Assembly: GCA_038496675.1 (NCBI GenBank)
Contig: CM076669.1
Coordinates: forward strand, 11,724,093 to 11,788,092
DNA: 64,000 nt
Source: Rachycentron canadum
Lineage: Eukaryota > Chordata > Actinopteri > Carangiformes > Rachycentridae
Reading direction: 5' to 3'
The position numbers and the translations under genes were made by a program. The notes beneath the pieces are model-generated. The model was given only the letters and a program-made list of their open reading frames with translations, did no database searches and had not been told where the DNA came from. Below, piece after piece: positions 47,651 through 59,540 of the stretch. How positions within the stretch are numbered: position 1 is the stretch's first letter; each line of letters begins with the position of its first letter.

Positions 47651-48244
47651 GGATAATCGATATTACGTCAGCAATAAGCCACTTGAGGTCGTGGTTTACA
47701 GTGATATCACAACAGCTTGGCGCTTTTACAGCCAAAGAAATCATTTTACGTCAGAAAAGCAGTGTGAATCGGCCGCTTACAGCGTTTCCATAGATTTAAA
47801 AACATGAATATATGTTTGTTTGATTTTTGAATCGATACATATTGAATGATGGCTTCCCACCATCAATATCTCCCTCCAGGAAGAGGCGCGTAATTTACAC
47901 ATACACATCATTCATGTAATCATGGTTTTTGTATGTAATTATCTATCACTATATGTGGTTCGAAGGGACGTATAGGTCCATTTTCAGCAGATATAGTTCA
48001 ATGGTGGGCGTATTTAAAAGTGCATGTTTCAGAAACTGTTCCTATATGTTGCTGAACAGTCCCCCCCATCGCGAAAAGCGATTTAAACAGAAGTTTAAAT
48101 GGACTTTATTGGTATGTTGTTGGTCATGCACGTATTCCTAAAAGCTTTGTATTTACTCATAATACAAATACTTTACAGAAACAAAGAACAAAGCTAACCA
48201 TAAAGCTCCTCTGTAAAACGTCATATTAAATCTATAATGCAGAA

Positions 48245-48440
48245 CAGTGGTGGAATGTAACTTTATATTCAAAACGGACATATTGCACCTCAGTATGTCA
48301 CCAACCTACTTTTGTGAATTAAGATTTATACTTAAAAAAAGCTCCTGCGATATGACTACATCTATGATCTGTACTATTACATAAGTAAGATTTATTTAAA
48401 TAGCAGTGTTTTTACATTGCAGTACTTCTAAATGTACCTA
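48245..48440 (+). mobile_element. Family C element, partial copy
   Basis: Begins CAGTGGTGGAATGTAACTTT, the typical end of the element also seen at 33411-33803, and ends in TTTTTACATTGCAGTACTTC. The centre is shortened. Confidence 0.65.
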
Positions 48441-48653
48441 AAGCTAATTGCACTAAATATCGGGGTAGTTCTTGTGTGAAAGCGTGTCAGTCCCAGTGAG
48501 AGCACAGTGGAGCCCAGGAGCTTCAGCGCCAGGATCATCCTTGTGCACAGCATAAGGGAGCTTGGTGCTACTGACAGCGCCCTGTGCTGACTTCAGCACC
48601 GCGGACAGCTCCGCTGCGCGCCCCGCACTCTGGCTGCACCCGCAAAGGCTGGA

Positions 48654-48715
48654 GCTCTGTCCCGCTGGCTCTGTCCCGCTGGCTCTGTCCCGCTGGCTCT
48701 GTCCCGCTGGCTCTG
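48654..48715. repeat. 14-bp GC-rich minisatellite, 4.4 copies
   Basis: The unit GCTCTGTCCCGCTG is repeated four times without change (48654-48709), followed by GCTCTG. It lies in a GC- and CpG-rich island (about 48570-48740) 1.7 kb upstream of exon 1A. The open frame through it is repeat-driven. Confidence 0.93.
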
Positions 48716-49690
48716 CGGCCCTGGGGGCCTCTGTGCAATCACCTCAGCAAACCCCGCCTCGCGCACTAAACCCAAATCCTGTGCCCACACTATCCTGCGG
48801 TCCTCAGGGAACAAATATGCCTCACTCATTAGTCAAGCCAGAAATATTGCGGTTCTATTTTGGAGTTAATAGAGATGGTCTGTCAGCTCGGCTATCATTG
48901 CCAGCAAGTTCCTTTATAGAGATTCCAAGTTATCCCAGCTTAGCCTTACTCTAGTAATGTGCACTAGACTGGAGCTCTTGTAAAACCAGATTGTAAACCA
49001 CACTGACTGTAATAAAATGGTTAATTGCTGTATGTGTCCCTATCAGTCCTTGTAGGCCTCTAAATCTGCATGTAATTGCTCTATTCTGTAACCTATGTTA
49101 GTAACAATGTGAAAGTGGAGATATGTCTGGAAAATCATCTGTGCCTTTTCCCACCTACACTGTCCCCCAGCTCTCTTTCCCCTTGCTCTCCGTTGGTGCA
49201 TTCTCTCTCTTCCCTTGTTCCAGGGCTGATTTTAAAAGGTAGTGGACAGTCAGTCAATTACAAGCCAGGTTGGAAAGCACTGGCACGTTGCCTCCCGCAT
49301 GGTGTTGTGTCACTGACTGTGGCACTGACTGTACAGCAAGGCCAAAGCCTGCTTGGCACACACACAAATGCACAACACAAACCTCCACACATGCACATTA
49401 ACTAAGACACACACTCACACACTTTGAATGCAAATGAAGTAATTAAACACATATATTCTGCTTCCAGCTCACTCTCACCCACAAACGGCCATTTGCTGCA
49501 GCTTGGATACAATACATGAGCTGTGCCCTACATGTGTTATCCCATTTCCCTTTTACATAACATTTTTAAAACTCCAAGCAGAGTGAAGCACACATGCCAT
49601 GGAAACACTGAGTCGGATATTTCTCCTTTGGAGGATGTTACTCTGCTTTCAAAGGTTTCAGAGTTGTACAAAAAGATATCGACTGCCTCA

Positions 49691-49708
49691 TTTTTTTTTT
49701 TTTTTTTT
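49691..49708. repeat. Poly-T run
   Basis: About 18 T. No element body is recognised beside it. Confidence 0.88.
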
Positions 49709-50919
49709 GGTTGTGAACCATAATAAAATATCTTATTCTCTCTCAACATGAAACAATATTGTAGCACTGGTTCTGTTGACTCTCTGTGTTCACTGGTGGT
49801 TAGCACTGGGGTCTGGCCACTGTTGGAGTTCAAATGGATTCGACAAATATCTGTGGAGCTTAAATGGCGTTTTAAAATGGAGATGAGAGTTGCAGATGAA
49901 ACATCTGCAAGCTGCTGCCAAGTGCAACAGCTTTAAAGCTAAAGATAATGCACTTCTTTGGTGGAAATATCAGCCTCAATCCTAGCAGCAAGTCTCTGTA
50001 GCTGAGACTAGTAAAAGACTCAGCTGTGGAGAAAGCAGTGAATGATACCTGTGACTAATGCAGCACAGACAGAGTGGTCTGTTTTGTTTATTTGATGTTT
50101 AATGCTGTTTTTGAAGAGATATGGTTTCCAAAGGTAATACTCAAACTTGAATTAAGTGTCACCTCCTTTTACAAAATGTGTAATTACAGCAAATTAAATC
50201 AACACATGGTATTTCATGAAGCACGGTAAGAAAAAAAAAAAAAAACAACACTGAAACGCCCTCAATATTTCAGAAAGTTTTAGACAGTGACCCCTGGGCA
50301 CTGAAAAATACTGTGTAGCATTAATGAAAAAACACGAAAAAGCCCATCAAAACCGTACCTCCTGTGATCTAGAGTTAGACAGTATATTTAGAAAAGATAA
50401 AAAGGGAGATTTTAGCCATGAACCAGGCAACCTGTTGAACTTCAAGGAAGATGCCAAAACAATCTTGACCCTGTGAAGCAAAGTAAGGAGAACAAGGTGA
50501 AACAGAGAATAATAATCCATGGCTCCATCCAAAGCACCACACAAATAAAAAGAAAGAATCAAGCCTTGGCTGTGAAGGATTTTTGTTCCAAGTTTGTGGA
50601 ATCTAGGCCACATAACTGACTAATTTTTCACATACAGCCTCTTAAAACAAACAACTGTGTAAGTGCTTGTGACCTTTAATTATTTGCTAAGGGACTCTCT
50701 TATGGTTTCTTTTAATGTTCTTGCTTCCTGCCCATGACTGTTTTGTACACATTAAACAAATGGGGTGTAACATGTTGATTAGTAAGTTTTAGAGGTGCTG
50801 GTATGCCTATTTTTTATATTTAGAGAGAGTCAGGCACACCATTTTCCCCTGGTAAGTTGTAGATATCAGTACAGATCTTTATGTTCCAGTGTGTTTTTAC
50901 ATGCGTTCACATTTACAAA

Positions 50920-51020
50920 GGAGAAAATCTCCACCCTGTGGGAAATTCATAGTCCCCAGAGGATAAATCCTAATGATTTTGTCAATCTCGTGACCCTTCC
51001 TCCAGCGCACTGGTGTCCCT
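50920..51020 (-). repeat. Family D repeat fragment, reversed
   Basis: GTCCCCAGAGGATAAATCCT with AATGATTTTG is the reverse complement of the familiar 'ATTAGGATTCATCCTCTGGGGAC' block of the repeat seen at 35361 and 41237. Confidence 0.6.
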
Positions 51021-52267
51021 GCTGGGATATCAGCAGGACTTGAAACCATTTGTCCGATTTCTACGAAACAAAAAAAAGCAATGTTCCGGTTCACTCCCAT
51101 TATTGATGTGTCCAACAAGCCACTAGCATTAGTTTTCAAGTACTCATTTGGCGAGAAAAATAAAAACACTCACTTAAAACACATTCCACATCCATTCAAA
51201 GTCAATAGGTCAATGCTTGATTCAAGACCAATACAACAGGGTCAGACTGGCCTTTTTACCTAAGCTGCATGTGTTTGGGGAGCCCTGGAGGACGAGGTGT
51301 TGAACATGTCTTGCAGTCCTTTCAAGTCAGCGTTGGGCCTGACAGCCTCATCCAGCTGCTGCAGTGGATCTGGCTGGATCTCGTTCTATCGGCAGAATTA
51401 TCTCTTCCACAGCAACTTCTTATTTTTCCCTGTTAAAGCCTCCCACCAGTGTTTCTTCTTTACTATCAAGATCTAAACCTTTTCAATTCTGAATCTTCCT
51501 CTCCACTGCAGCATCTTGTCCCGGGAGAAAGGATGTCATGGTAGCAACAGCTTCAGCCAAAATCTTCTTTGCTCCTCTGTTGTTTGACACCTGGCAGCTG
51601 GCGACAGCAAAGATGCTGGAAGATTCTCCATGCATGAAATAAAAAGTGCCATGAAATGAATGTGGTATTATGGAAAGCACCATTATGAAATAAAACAAAT
51701 GTTCCATTGAGGAAAATGCCAGACAAAAATGAACCTACATTTTAAATAGAAATATTTATTTCAAACTACCCTATCATTAAAGAAAATACAACTGTTTATT
51801 TGAGAATATATTTTTATATTTTTTCTATATTTTTATTAAGCTATTTCACAATTTCCAGGTTCCTTTGATATACAAAGGAGGCCAAAAGCCTGGGACCACT
51901 TTTTCATTCACTTGACCTTATATCCATATAATTGCTTATTTCACAATGACTTAATTATGTACTCAGTGTTGAACCCATTGGCGCTTAATATGTTTAAGCT
52001 ATACTTTAATACTCACATCCATTTCCATGCCTTTCCTGCTGACAAGCCTCCTGCTGAAGCTCTGGGACTGATGATTGGTATTAGTCAACACCATCTTTTA
52101 TTAATTTAGAAAGAATCTAACAAGTATATGAAACCATAATACGGTAAAGAAGAAGAGCAGGGTGGACTTTAAACAGTTGTATAGTTACATACAGTTAATA
52201 TCCTACTATTACAGGATTTATAAGACATAGCATATTTGCTCATACAGTGCACGTCCTAATTAAAATG

Positions 52268-52350
52268 GTGTATGAACAGCAGGGTGGCTCAGCGGACAGG
52301 GTGTCCAGTATCTGCAAGGTCACATGTTCAAACAAGGTGAATCTGTGAGT
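52268..52350 (+). mobile_element. Possible worn tRNA-type SINE head
   Basis: AGGGTGGCTCAGCGGACAGG resembles a tRNA A-box head, and GGTCACATGTTCAAAC a worn B box about 40 bp later. The body is not recognisable. Confidence 0.35.
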
Positions 52351-52426
52351 TCTTAATTAACAGGAGGCTTTCTCCACTGAGGGACCATTTTGTTTTGAGG
52401 CTGGTGAAACTTGCATATTTTGACAT

Positions 52427-52445
52427 AAAAAAAAAAAAAAAAAAA
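52427..52445. repeat. Poly-A run
   Basis: About 19 A, some 75 bp downstream of the possible SINE head. Confidence 0.85.
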
Positions 52446-55384
52446 GAATCAAGAGACAATTAGGAGCCAAGATACTGCTGGTAAGTACTCTTATTACTCT
52501 CCTTCTTTCTTTTTGTACAGTAATGAACATGTAGAATAACATATCACATAGCACAAGCCTTGCACCAGCTATTGTGTTCTGTAATAGAAAACCTGGCGGG
52601 GAGCTTCTCCTCTCAGCGCTGCACTGAGCTTCTTAGTGAGGGAGCATCTGAGACCTGACCTTTCTCTGTGCTCCTTCCCTTTGATCCATCCAGACACAAG
52701 CTACTTCCTCTTTATTGGGCCACCGAGGAGGGCTTTGAACTTAGCTTGCCACTCAGTGATTTAAGCGTACAAAGTCTTCTTCTTGGTAACACAGCAGGCT
52801 CTCTCTCTTACGGTCATGGATTAAGAGAAAGAGGTAAAACCGAGCAGCCTTTTCAGCTCTATGAATGTCTGTGAGACAGTGGTTCGCCACGTAGAGCGAG
52901 GAAGAAAGAGATCGCAAACTTAATACTGGAACAGCTTCATAGAGTCAGACAGTTAATTGTTATGCTGATAACAAGTCAGCAAGATGGTAACATTTCCAAT
53001 TTTGTCCTTCAGCAATGACGATATCCCCTAATTTTGGCTTTCAATGAAAACAATATCAGAGTGACACAAAAGCTTGGTAAAATAGATAAATAAATTATGT
53101 CAGCTGACATGTTTGTTATACTGAAAAATGTCAAATTAACAAATTACTTATAAACAAGTCAAGTAAGACAATACCCAGCATTGCTTTTATGGAAATGAAG
53201 TAATGGTGATAAATGTGTGTACACATGATCTACTATTCAAAACAAGATTTTTAAATGTGTGTATGATAATAAAACAAACCAGTTTTACGAATAAATACAC
53301 CACAACTTCAATAAAATTGGTATTTCGTGTGTATATAGATTCCCCTGACACATGTGAATCTGGTGACCTTTGTGTGGAAAGTTTTGAGATTATTTTCATG
53401 GTCTAGGATTCACAACATTATGCTGGTGGAAAACTCCAACATCTTGCTTTTCAGTGTATTTAACTGGTAGTTGGTCATTTAAAAAAAATGGGAAAGGCTG
53501 GAAAACGTCTTTACAAAAATATCAACTATCCCATCACCCTATAACTACACAATAATAACTTACTTTCACGTGGAACATTCATGTGTCATCCGGCTTTATG
53601 TTTGCCTACTTCAAGTTCATCGACACTGTTTTCTATAAACTGTACAAATGGAGCACCCAACTAGCAAACATATGCAATGCTAAATGCTGAGCTAATAATG
53701 TTAATTCTTAATGTGAAGTCATCTCATACTCATTGCAGATTCTGCTCCACCTGAATGTCCCAGCAGCATAAAAAGTCTACCATCTAGTGCCATATACCTA
53801 TATAGCTTTGTTGGCATGTTAGGACTGTATTTCTTTGCACCAAGTGAGAAATATTGTGGCTGAATTGCTAATATAGCTGAAATACTGTCTGACTAAAAAC
53901 ACTGACCAAAATAAGATAAGATATAAAATAAGGGGTTGCCACAACTAAGGGTACCATAAACCATAAACATACAATTTACGCAAAATAATGTGCAAACAGC
54001 TTATTATTGTACCACTTTCCTCTGATAGAGGTCAGTGAGGGTGCAGTTAAAAAGTTGATAACCTCTGACATCTATCTGATCATTAATTTCTTAAGTCTCT
54101 CGTGCCACTGGGGGGTTGTCAATATCCTGCATATATCTGAGTGAAAAATATATTTTTATTGCCTGATCTATCTCTGTGACATATGGGATGAGAACACATT
54201 AAATCAATGATCAACCTTCCCATTACAACGCAGTACTTCACGTCAGCCTCTTCTTTTGATATACTACTCATATTATACATGTGAAAAATAACCCTGTTGT
54301 CATATATTTGTGCAATTTATTACCGCGTTGCTGTGTGATGCATTCAGATGGTTCGTGAGGCCAGGGTCATCATTTAACTTTTCGATCCAGTGCTCAATAT
54401 CCCTGCCTCAATCAGTGTCAGATAAAATATTTATTTATTTTTTTTTTTTTGTCAGGTAACGTGTCACTGTGTTTATAATGTGGAATTGACACATAATTTC
54501 TCTACTCTTCAATTTGGTGTTAACGTTTTCTGTCAGCTGGCCATAACAGCAGCGACAGAACATCCAGCTATGAGACGATATGATGATACAGTGCAATTAT
54601 CTGCTCTTCTAATGGAGATGTGTGGCTACAATCACAGCACGTTCCATTCCAGCACCTTCCGCTGACATCTCTGATTACCTGAGATCCCACAGGGAACAGG
54701 CACAGACGATAAGTGCGTGCCCACATGGTGACGGTCTGCATATATCTTCTCCCACATGAGGAAAATAATCCAATTCTGACATGAGAGATGATGATGCCGA
54801 TAGTGATGATTACACGCATGAGATAAATGCCTTGACCCTTCATTGCTGGCCAATCTTACAGGGAATGTGTGGAGTTGACCAGAGTGCAGTAGCCGGTGAA
54901 CTCTTCTCCCAGCAAATTAACATTTCAGCACGGCCTTGTGACAAATGGTGACAGAGATAAGGGATAATATGGCTTCCAGCAACAGGAATGAGTGTTGAGC
55001 CCAGGTAAACAACACGGTGGGAACAGAGTGACCCACCTGTTCCATGCACCCATGTCTTTGTTGTCATTTACAAATGGATAACAGGTGCATCTGCTTGTGT
55101 AACCTCCTGGCTTGGCAACTTGCCGAAAGTTAGAAAAAAAATTAATAGAGCAGAGGAACACACAAAGTCATATCTGTAACTGCAAAAACGATAAGGTAGA
55201 TGCAAAATCAGACCTATAATTCAATCAATTTAATTCAAAGCTATCAAAGTCAGTATCTTTTCTTTATTATAGCATGTAAATGAGCCATGTGTTGTAGCAA
55301 ATACTAGTTACAGACACAGCTATTTAATATTTTACTACTGGCTAATTACAAATATTGAATTAAAGTTGCACCTGAAACAATTAG

Positions 55385-55765
55385 TTTTAGACAAAGCCTT
55401 GAATAGTTTGGTGTTTTGGAAAAAAAAAGGGAAAAAAAAACAAAAAAAAAAACCCCAAAACACAGAATTTGCATTCCAGATGAGATTCAGACTGATACCA
55501 CTGACCTGTCTGTCTTGTATGAAGCTACAGCAAAGACGTGGTTAGCTTATCTTTAGCAAATATACCTAATTGTCCCCTTTTTAAAAAGAAAAAAAAAAAT
55601 CTTTTATCTCATCAAGTTTGCTTTATCTGTACAAAAAATAATAGGCAGGCAAACTTATTTTACCTTTGGACAAAGCTAGGCCAGCCTTTTTCCCTCTCTT
55701 TCCAGCCTTTATGCTAAGCTAATCGGCTGCTGGCTGTAGCTTAATACTTGTCCTTTCTGTTAAAC
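55385..55765. repeat. Interspersed palindromic repeat, family E
   Basis: The left part has GAATAGTTTGGTGTTTTGG, GACCTGTCTGTCTTGTATGA and AGCTACAGC; the right part has GACAAAGCTAGGCCAGCC and TTTATGCTAAGCTAATCGGC, then TGCTGGCTGTAGCTTAATAC. In percomorph genomes this element is a long imperfect inverted repeat in which the AGCTACAGCC block of one arm pairs with GGCTGTAGCT of the other. Both are visible here. The left arm is worn and interrupted by A runs (55421-55452). Confidence 0.7.
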
Positions 55766-57651
55766 ACTGGGGCAGGTAGTTTTTATTAGAGGCGATCACA
55801 ATAATGAGCTAAACTCTGTGTTTGTCAGTATGTGCAGTAACATTTAACTTTATGGTTTCCATACTTTGAGTCAACTTCCTTCAAAAACATCAGCGCTTAT
55901 GTGCTATTTGCCATCCACGACAAAGATTTGCTGAGCTCCAGCATACACAACTTGCGTCCAATGAGTCCATCTGTATTTGCCTCTGACCCCTATCATCCTG
56001 GATCATAGATTATCACCATGGTGACAAATCAGTTGCTCCAGATTTGAACATTTTCCTCCTTTGTCGCAATTTGATATTGTTGCTCGTTTCACAGCAAAGT
56101 GACAGCATCTCCTCTTTTCCAGTGATCTCCACTTCTGTGCACTGTACTGTGTTTGAATTCTCTTGTATACACCAATTGCACCAATGTCTCTTTTTGTCCC
56201 TCCTCAAACCTCAATATTTCTCCTCCCCAATCCCCGCTAAGTAGGATTTCACATGGCACCCGTCGCAGCTGGGCGCTGCAGGTAGCCTATTTGCATAGAT
56301 TGTTCAAGAATGGTAATTGAATGGGGTGCGCTCAGAAATCATGTCGGAAATCATTTTGTGTTGCTTTGTTGTGAGTATCGCTCTAGTCATGGCAGATGAA
56401 AGACATTTTATTATCCCATTATAGGGCCTATGTCGCAGTGACGCGATGGCTACCATTTCCTCTCAATGCTATGTTTTACTGGGGGGAGAAACTTTTTAAT
56501 AGGATCCTGACAATGACAATTATCTGCAGGCAATTCTCTTTCTTCTGAACAAGGTCCCATTAATTGCATTTACAGACTCTGAAATGAAGTATGGCGAATG
56601 CTTTAAGTCAACGACTCCCAAACTAATTTGCATGGTAATGAATATATTTCTCTGGGAATCTGAAATGATCCCATATGAGCTTTTTGGAAGCAATGTTATG
56701 AGATACTTGGAAATAGAACTCTGGGAATAGGAGGTGAGCATGAAGCAAGGCTCTAATCAAAGCCATTGTGTGTAAATTTCCCGTTGGTTTAAATCTGCCA
56801 GGCTCAGTCTAAAGCTTGTAAAAGGGCCATTTATAGAAGGGAAACTGTGCCTCCTTACAGAAGCTTAACTGACGGGTATTGTTTTGCTGTAATAAGATTG
56901 TGTCACAGTGAAAACAAATCCCTTTTTGAAAAAAATGATTGATTTCTAAATGGGTTAAGAACTTTCAGAATTAGATCATAAACAAATACAAGGCCGAAGA
57001 TTTACATGTGGAGTAGAGGAAGTTCTTTTCTATTTCATTTTCCATCATGCTCTGGGCTGTTTGGCAATCTGCTAGCTAATCATCCATATTTGATCAGGAA
57101 CAGCCACCTTGTTGTGCATTAGATCAATCCCAGACAGGCAGGCAACTGACTAATCTCTCCTTAAGCCTTTCCTCCAGTCATAGCCCTGCTCTAGCCTTTT
57201 CCTCTCTCTTTTACCCCTGCCTTCAGCTCCAGTCTGAGTTAACTTTTTACCGTCCCCGACCACTGTGCTCAGTCGTTCCTTCACTCCCTTTCCATACTTC
57301 TTTTTCCAACTCTCATGCCTACCCGCTCTATCTCAGCTCTTTCCTCCACACCATACATCCCCCTGCAGACTGTTTCCATTCTGTTGCTTCCAGCTGTCCC
57401 CTCCCGCATTTTAATATCCTTCCTCCAGTCTCCGCTCTCTCCTTCCCAGCCTCCTGGCCCCTACTTCACACCCTTTCATATTTTTTGTCAAACCCCAGGC
57501 CCTGTCTCTCAGCCAGACTCTCCCTGAGTCTCTCTGGGGGTCTTTATAACTTGTGGTCTCCTTGGCCTGGCTCACACATCTGTACATCCCACTTTCTGTC
57601 TCCGTCTTTTTGTGTCTTTTTCCTCAAACTTATGCGTGAGGAATAGAGGAG

Positions 57652-57655
<4 letters not shown>

Positions 57656-57682
<27 letters not shown>

Positions 57683-57700
57683 CGCGCGCGCACACACACA
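57656..57700. repeat. Poly-A run followed by (CG)n(CA)n
   Basis: 27 A (57656-57682), then CGCGCGCGCACACACACAC. The alternating purine-pyrimidine tail could adopt Z-DNA. Confidence 0.92.
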
Positions 57701-59389
57701 ATTGACAGGCCTGAATTCTCAGGGCGACTTTATGGATTGTCAGCACGGCGTTGAGAAAGAGGCTCGTGCAGCCATGCGAGACCAGCCACTAGAAGGCTAA
57801 ATATAAAATAACCCCAAAAGAGATCCAGGGATATGGGATATATGTCTGCGCTATCTAACAATTTCAGATGAGAATAGCAATAAACTGTAAACCCAAGGGA
57901 TGAAACCACGCGGGGAGGAATCGGTGGTTTGGTGGATGTTTCTTGTTTATATGTGCACATGTGGCAACGATTTGAAAGCTTGCAGGTGGGAGCATTTACT
58001 TGTTATTTCCTATTGGAGTGCAATAAAACCTCACCTTGCCAAGTCCCAACCTGTTCTTGTATGGTATAAAAATTGGTTGACAGCCAAACAAATTCAACAA
58101 ATTCATGGCAAAACAGTCAGCGCAACCACACTGTTGAGTGCAGCATGAATTGGCTGGCTCCCAGCGGACTAAATAAAAATCTGGTTTGATCCAGGGGACG
58201 AGCAATGCCACGGATCCTATGTGTGTATTAGCTGTGTAATGTGAAGAGGCGGAGGGGAGCACAAGGGAATCGCTACATAATCTTATCTACCATTCACAAT
58301 ACCTTTCTCACTCAGTCCGTAATACCCCCAAATAGGTTTCTTTTTTGCCCAGGCTCAAAGCTAGCCAGTGAGCTCCGGAGACAAAGTCCCATTCCAATGA
58401 AAAATGCCCAACTGGTAACTGCAAACAATGTGGCAGCAATGCACACAAATACACACTCACACAAGCAAACAAAGTGTCTACTTCTGGCTGGTAAGTAATT
58501 AGGGAGGGTTGAGCTGGTGAGTAGCGCTTTTTCCATATCCGTGAAAAGTGAAAGAGCAAAAAAGTATCTGGAGATCATTGCCAAAGCAAGAAGGACATGC
58601 AAAGTGAAAAGCTTGTGTTTGTTATATTCAAAAGAATGGCAAGAGATTAAGTGAATGGCAGAAAGAAAAAGAGAGTAAAAGAGCCGCACACCCCTGCTGT
58701 TTATTTTCTGTCTTTTAATTACTGGAATGATTAATGACCGCTATCAGGCGTTTTCATAGCATGAGAGATGATCTTATAGGAGCTAGGAGCTGTGAGGTTT
58801 TGTTGTTTTGTCATGCCTGGATTATTGACATTTATGTTGTGTCCCTCCACAATCCTGTCATTAAATGTAAGGACCTTATGACTGTAGATGGGAGGATATG
58901 ATCTGCATAATAACTTGATGTTTCAGAGAACCACATAGAGAGGTAGGTTGTTAAATGGGCTAATTTTAGAGTGAGGACAGTCTGATATTACTGTTTCTCT
59001 CTGCAATGCCAACGCAGTCTGTTTACTTCCTGCAAAATTACTTCCTGTTAAATTAAGTGTTGTGTTGAGTCGCCAAGCTAAAATGTATTACGTTCTTCTG
59101 AAGTTGTCCACCCTGTCATCAACCTCTCTCATGTAAATGTAAACTACCACCAAAGAAAACTGACAATGGGAAGTTAATATTTAATACACCTACTTATGCA
59201 AATCATCCAAATATCCTGTTTGCTTTCTTTCTGAATATTCGATGAAAAGATCAACGCTGCCATAGGTATTATGGCAAAGAAATTGTTTTTTTAAACAGAT
59301 AGACATGTTAAGATATGTGTTTTAGAGGTGCTAGGTACGTGTTAACCTTTGTTTGGTTACAGCATGCTAGCCAACATGTTTAACTGTCA

Positions 59390-59540
59390 ACAACCAGTTA
59401 GCAACACGTTAAGCTAACTAGCTAAGCTAACTAGTCTGGAGTTTGAGCAACAAAACAATCTTCTTCATCCTCTTCGTCTTCGCAAAAGATACACCTCTAA
59501 CTATAACACCTATTACACCCTGAGCTAACAACACACTAGT
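59390..59540. repeat. AGCTAAC-rich low-complexity patch, possible repeat remnant
   Basis: Short direct repeats such as AGCTAACTAGCTAAGCTAAC at 59413-59432 resemble pieces of fish interspersed repeats, but I cannot assign a family. Confidence 0.35.

Noticed and set aside
48562..48954. 130-residue open frame with LCPAGS/LALSRW-type repeats
   Set aside because: The repeats come from the 14-bp minisatellite, whose length is not a multiple of three, so the peptide repeat changes register. No homologue recognised.
51868..51945. Possible Tc1/mariner end (AGGCCAAAAGCCTGGGACCAC)-like stretch
   Set aside because: One resemblance to a terminal repeat only. I could not find a matching inverted end or TA duplications nearby.
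58930..58960. let-7-like string GAGAGGTAGGTTGTTAAATG
   Set aside because: It lacks the let-7 seed and full mature sequence and there is no pairing arm nearby.
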